From Deltaproteobacteria bacterium (lineage in GTDB: Bacteria > Desulfobacterota > Desulfobacteria > Desulfobacterales > UBA11574), in assembly GCA_019313505.1 (NCBI GenBank), contig JAFDBA010000092.1, positions 1 to 8,184 of the forward strand: a stretch of 8,184 bases of DNA. Direction: 5' to 3'. The position numbers were made by a program, and so were the translations under genes. Positions 6,341 to 8,184 of the stretch are shown here, in pieces. The notes beneath the pieces were generated by a model. The model was given only the letters and a program-made list of their open reading frames with translations, made no database searches and was not told the DNA's origin. Every line of letters starts with the position of its first letter. The stretch's first letter is position 1.

Positions 6341-6388
6341 CCCCGGTACCATCTTCTGGAACTACCCCAATACCATCTTTCGGAGCTA
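6341..6388. repeat. 24-bp tandem duplication
   Basis: Positions 6341-6364 and 6365-6388 are adjacent 24-base units sharing 19 of 24 bases; both contain TACCATCTT and GGA-CTA. All five differences are transitions. The unit is eight codons long. On the minus strand one frame reads APKDGIGVVPEDGTGVMLKK before a stop, an eight-residue peptide repeat, but it has no start codon after the preceding stop. Confidence 0.7.
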
Positions 6389-6443
6389 CGGGGCAGGCGC
6401 AGAGATTGGGCCCCGGTTAAATATTAAATACGGATTTAACTGG
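6389..6443. other. Overlapping hairpins downstream of tonB
   Basis: CGGGGC (6389-6394) pairs with GCCCCG (6410-6415). CCGGTTAAAT (6413-6422) pairs with ATTTAACTGG (6434-6443), with one G-U pair on plus-strand RNA. The two share bases and cannot both form. They lie 30-85 bases past the tonB stop. Neither is followed by a U-run in the tonB direction, so neither is a standard intrinsic terminator. Confidence 0.4.
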
Positions 6444-6473
6444 GCAAGCAAAAAGATCATTTATGGATGGATA

Positions 6474-7175
6474 CTATTTAAGTTCAAATCGGATCGGAAC
6501 CCTAACCCACATCTCAACTTTTATCTGCCCCCTCATTCCGGGCTCGAATGTCCAGTTTTTTACGGCAGTTTCTGCTGCCCTGTCCAGAATCGGGTGCCCG
6601 CTGGAAGATAAGACACTCAAATCAATGACATTTCCAATTTGGCCCACCAGAACTTCAAGGACCACGTTACCCTGAAATCCTCTTCTTCTGGCCACTGCAG
6701 GATATTTGGGAGGCGGATTTGATTGATAAAGAGGTCTTGCCTCGCGTATGACCTGTTTTCCAGTTACCGTTTTGCCCTCTTCGGCAGTCTCTTTAGAAAC
6801 CGTTTTTATTTCAGTCTGTTCAGATATATCCGAAGTTTTGGGCATATTAACGGTTTTTTCAGGAATTGCTTTTGATAGATCCTTTTCCGCTTTTTGGATA
6901 ACATCTTTAATGACTTTTTTGGGTTTGGGCTCAGGAAAATGCTTTGGCTTTTTTTTTATTTTTTTGGCAACAGGATGTTTTTTTGTTTTAATTTTCGGCT
7001 TGTCAAGAGCAACCTTGGGCGTTGTCATCCTGGGTTGCCTGAGGGACAGACTCATGTTCATAACTCTGATTTTCGGCCTTTCACTGGATATTCTCTGGAG
7101 CCGATCAAATTTGAATCCCAAAAAAAATCCGTGTATACCCAGGGCGAGTATCGCCGCTATTATTATTCGTTTCAC
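6474..7175 (-). CDS. tonB: TonB, energy transducer for TonB-dependent outer-membrane transport
   Basis: A 233-residue periplasm-spanning protein that carries proton-motive energy from ExbB-ExbD to outer-membrane receptors. It has an N-terminal membrane anchor (about 4-22), a Lys/Pro-rich linker (about 53-90, with runs such as KHFPEPKPKK), an acidic/Thr-rich stretch, and a C-terminal TonB domain (about 148-233) with NPPPKYPAVARRRGFQGNV, SGHPILDRAA and VKNWTFEP. His15 in the anchor matches the functional His20 of E. coli TonB. The usual Ser four residues earlier is Ala here (ALGIH). The start is GTG at 7175, overlapping the exbD TGA in GTGA, which suggests translational coupling; no strong Shine-Dalgarno is needed or seen. 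It is the last gene of the exbB-exbD-tonB unit. The substrate (iron chelate, cobalamin, other) cannot be told, because no receptor is visible. Confidence 0.93.
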   Translation of the reverse strand: MKRIIIAAILALGIHGFFLGFKFDRLQRISSERPKIRVMNMSLSLRQPRMTTPKVALDKPKIKTKKHPVAKKIKKKPKHFPEPKPKKVIKDVIQKAEKDLSKAIPEKTVNMPKTSDISEQTEIKTVSKETAEEGKTVTGKQVIREARPLYQSNPPPKYPAVARRRGFQGNVVLEVLVGQIGNVIDLSVLSSSGHPILDRAAETAVKNWTFEPGMRGQIKVEMWVRVPIRFELK

Positions 7176-7576
7176 TGCTCAATATCTGCCTGAAGAGAAA
7201 TTCGATGGATATCCGCCATTCTGATCTGGTCCAGCACCCGGAAAAGACTCTGGTATGAAAGGCTGCGCTCGGCAAAAAGCAATACGCCCGGGTCTTTACC
7301 TGATCCGGTTTTTCTTTTCAAAACCGCTGCCAGATCGTTAAGGGCAATCTGTTCTTTGTCAACGTATAGGGTTCCGTCTGATTGTATGCTCACGGAAAGT
7401 ACCAATGATTTATCTATCTTGGCGGATGAGGATGTTGGCAGCAAAATAGGCAACCCGCGATGCACCGCCATTGAAAGCATTGCATAGATGAAAAATACCA
7501 GGAGCAAAAATACGATGTCAATCAGGGGAAGCATTTCAATGCGGACTTTTTTACTGGTTCGAAAATCAACTTTCAT
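7172..7576 (-). CDS. exbD: ExbD/TolR family biopolymer transport protein
   Basis: A 134-residue inner-membrane protein of normal length. It has a short cytoplasmic N-terminus, one membrane helix (about 15-37), and a periplasmic domain (about 45-134). The key proton-carrying aspartate is Asp20 in MLPLIDIVFLLL, matching Asp25 of E. coli ExbD. Together with ExbB it forms the proton channel that powers TonB. AAAGGGC lies 7-8 bases before the ATG, and exbB ends 14 bases upstream. Its stop overlaps the tonB start by four bases. By sequence alone TolR is the alternative, but the following TonB gene fits ExbD better. Confidence 0.93.
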   Translation of the reverse strand: MKVDFRTSKKVRIEMLPLIDIVFLLLVFFIYAMLSMAVHRGLPILLPTSSSAKIDKSLVLSVSIQSDGTLYVDKEQIALNDLAAVLKRKTGSGKDPGVLLFAERSLSYQSLFRVLDQIRMADIHRISLQADIEQ

Positions 7577-7590
7577 TTTTGAGCCCTTTA

Positions 7591-8184
7591 TTATTCCTGG
7601 TTATGAGTGACCAGTTTTTCGTAGACGATTTCAAGACTTGTTGCATATTTTTCGATGGCAAGGGCAGACTTTTCAACCCGTGAATTAAAGTAATTGTAAG
7701 GAAAGACCGAAAGAATGGCAATCCCCAAACCGGCGGCTGTGGTGATCAGGGCCTGTGCGATTCCCGCAGTAACAACCTGCGGATGTTCGATGCCCGCCGA
7801 GCCCAAAGCATCAAAGGAAAGAATGATTCCGATGACCGTTCCGAAAATACCCAGAAGAGGCGCCACGGTAATCATGGTATCTATAATTCCCATATATTTG
7901 CGCATCCTTTTGATCTCTTCGGAAGCGGCCGATTCCATGGCTTTAACCATAGAAAAATCTCGATGAAGAATTCCGGTGATAAGAATTTTAATAATATAAT
8001 CTTTTGAATCACTGGTCTTTATTCTCACCGACTCCCAATTCCCTGCGCGACAAAGTTCAAGGACCTCATTAACAAGCGGTTTATCCCGGCGCATATCCAT
8101 GCCGATCCAGAAAAAAATCCGTTCAATAATTACAGTCAATACGACGACGGAACAGGCCAGAAGCGGGTACATGACCGGCCCTCC
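7591..8184 (-). CDS. exbB: ExbB/TolQ/MotA-type proton channel subunit (5' end cut by window edge)
   Basis: This is the inner-membrane scaffold of the TonB motor. Visible are a first membrane helix (PLLACSVVVLTVIIERIFFW), a cytoplasmic domain with CRAGNWESV and AMESAASEEI, and the MotA/ExbB pore helices containing APLLGIFGTVIGIILSF and GIAQALITTAAGLGIAIL. An ATG at 8172 follows GGAGGG, which looks like a ribosome site. However, those bases also translate in frame as GGPV before MYPLLACS, and GGPVMYPLL is a conserved piece near the N-terminus of this family. I therefore read the gene as running off the right edge with the true start outside; the 193-residue version from 8172 would lack the first few residues. 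It is the first visible gene of the operon, with exbD 14 bases downstream. Confidence 0.92.
   Translation of the reverse strand, partial: GGPVMYPLLACSVVVLTVIIERIFFWIGMDMRRDKPLVNEVLELCRAGNWESVRIKTSDSKDYIIKILITGILHRDFSMVKAMESAASEEIKRMRKYMGIIDTMITVAPLLGIFGTVIGIILSFDALGSAGIEHPQVVTAGIAQALITTAAGLGIAILSVFPYNYFNSRVEKSALAIEKYATSLEIVYEKLVTHNQE

Noticed and set aside
6309..6611. 100-codon plus-strand open frame with a TTG start
   Set aside because: Its second half lies antisense to the well-supported tonB C-terminal domain, it has no clear ribosome site, and the product matches nothing I recognise.

Overview
This 8.2-kb window looks like chromosomal DNA from a Gram-negative bacterium, most likely a member of the Desulfobacterota (Desulfobacterales-like). 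That placement is an inference. It rests on the gene mix (TonB/ExbB/ExbD, a soluble PAS-GAF-PAS hybrid histidine kinase, an AlgH/YqgE protein, a type-2 glycerate kinase), the moderate-to-low GC content, and intergenic repeats of the TTTTTACGAGACCGTC type, which I associate with that group. No rRNA, tRNA, CRISPR array, insertion sequence or phage gene is visible.

Layout. Positions 1-673 (minus strand) hold dtd (D-aminoacyl-tRNA deacylase) followed 12 nt later by the start of an exported protein, probably a D-Ala-D-Ala carboxypeptidase/endopeptidase cut by the window edge. Positions 674-1071 are an AT-rich intergenic stretch with two copies of a dispersed repeat. Positions 1072-3507 (plus) encode an 811-residue cytoplasmic hybrid sensor kinase. 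It ends three bases from the convergent end of a glycerate 2-kinase gene (3511-4854, minus). The 121-133 bp between the kinase gene and the divergent algH/yqgE-type gene (4988-5557, plus) carry two back-to-back sigma70-like promoters, one with perfect consensus boxes and spacing.

Positions 5558-6473 are the least ordinary part. They contain a 52-codon gene for a cysteine- and lysine-rich small protein (5673-5831, minus), a possible 25-codon micro-ORF just upstream of it, a 127-bp imperfect inverted-repeat element built from TAAAGTG-like units, several hairpins and a 24-bp tandem duplication. This looks like an accumulation of repeats and gene remnants. I see no transposase.

Positions 6474-8184 (minus) are an exbB-exbD-tonB operon with tight or overlapping joints; exbB runs off the right edge. 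Its products form the inner-membrane proton-driven complex that powers outer-membrane TonB-dependent receptors. No receptor gene is in view.

Most of the window is ordinary housekeeping and signalling content. The points worth follow-up are the four-cysteine small protein, the inverted-repeat element beside it, and the -10 box that almost touches the annotated start of the glycerate kinase gene.
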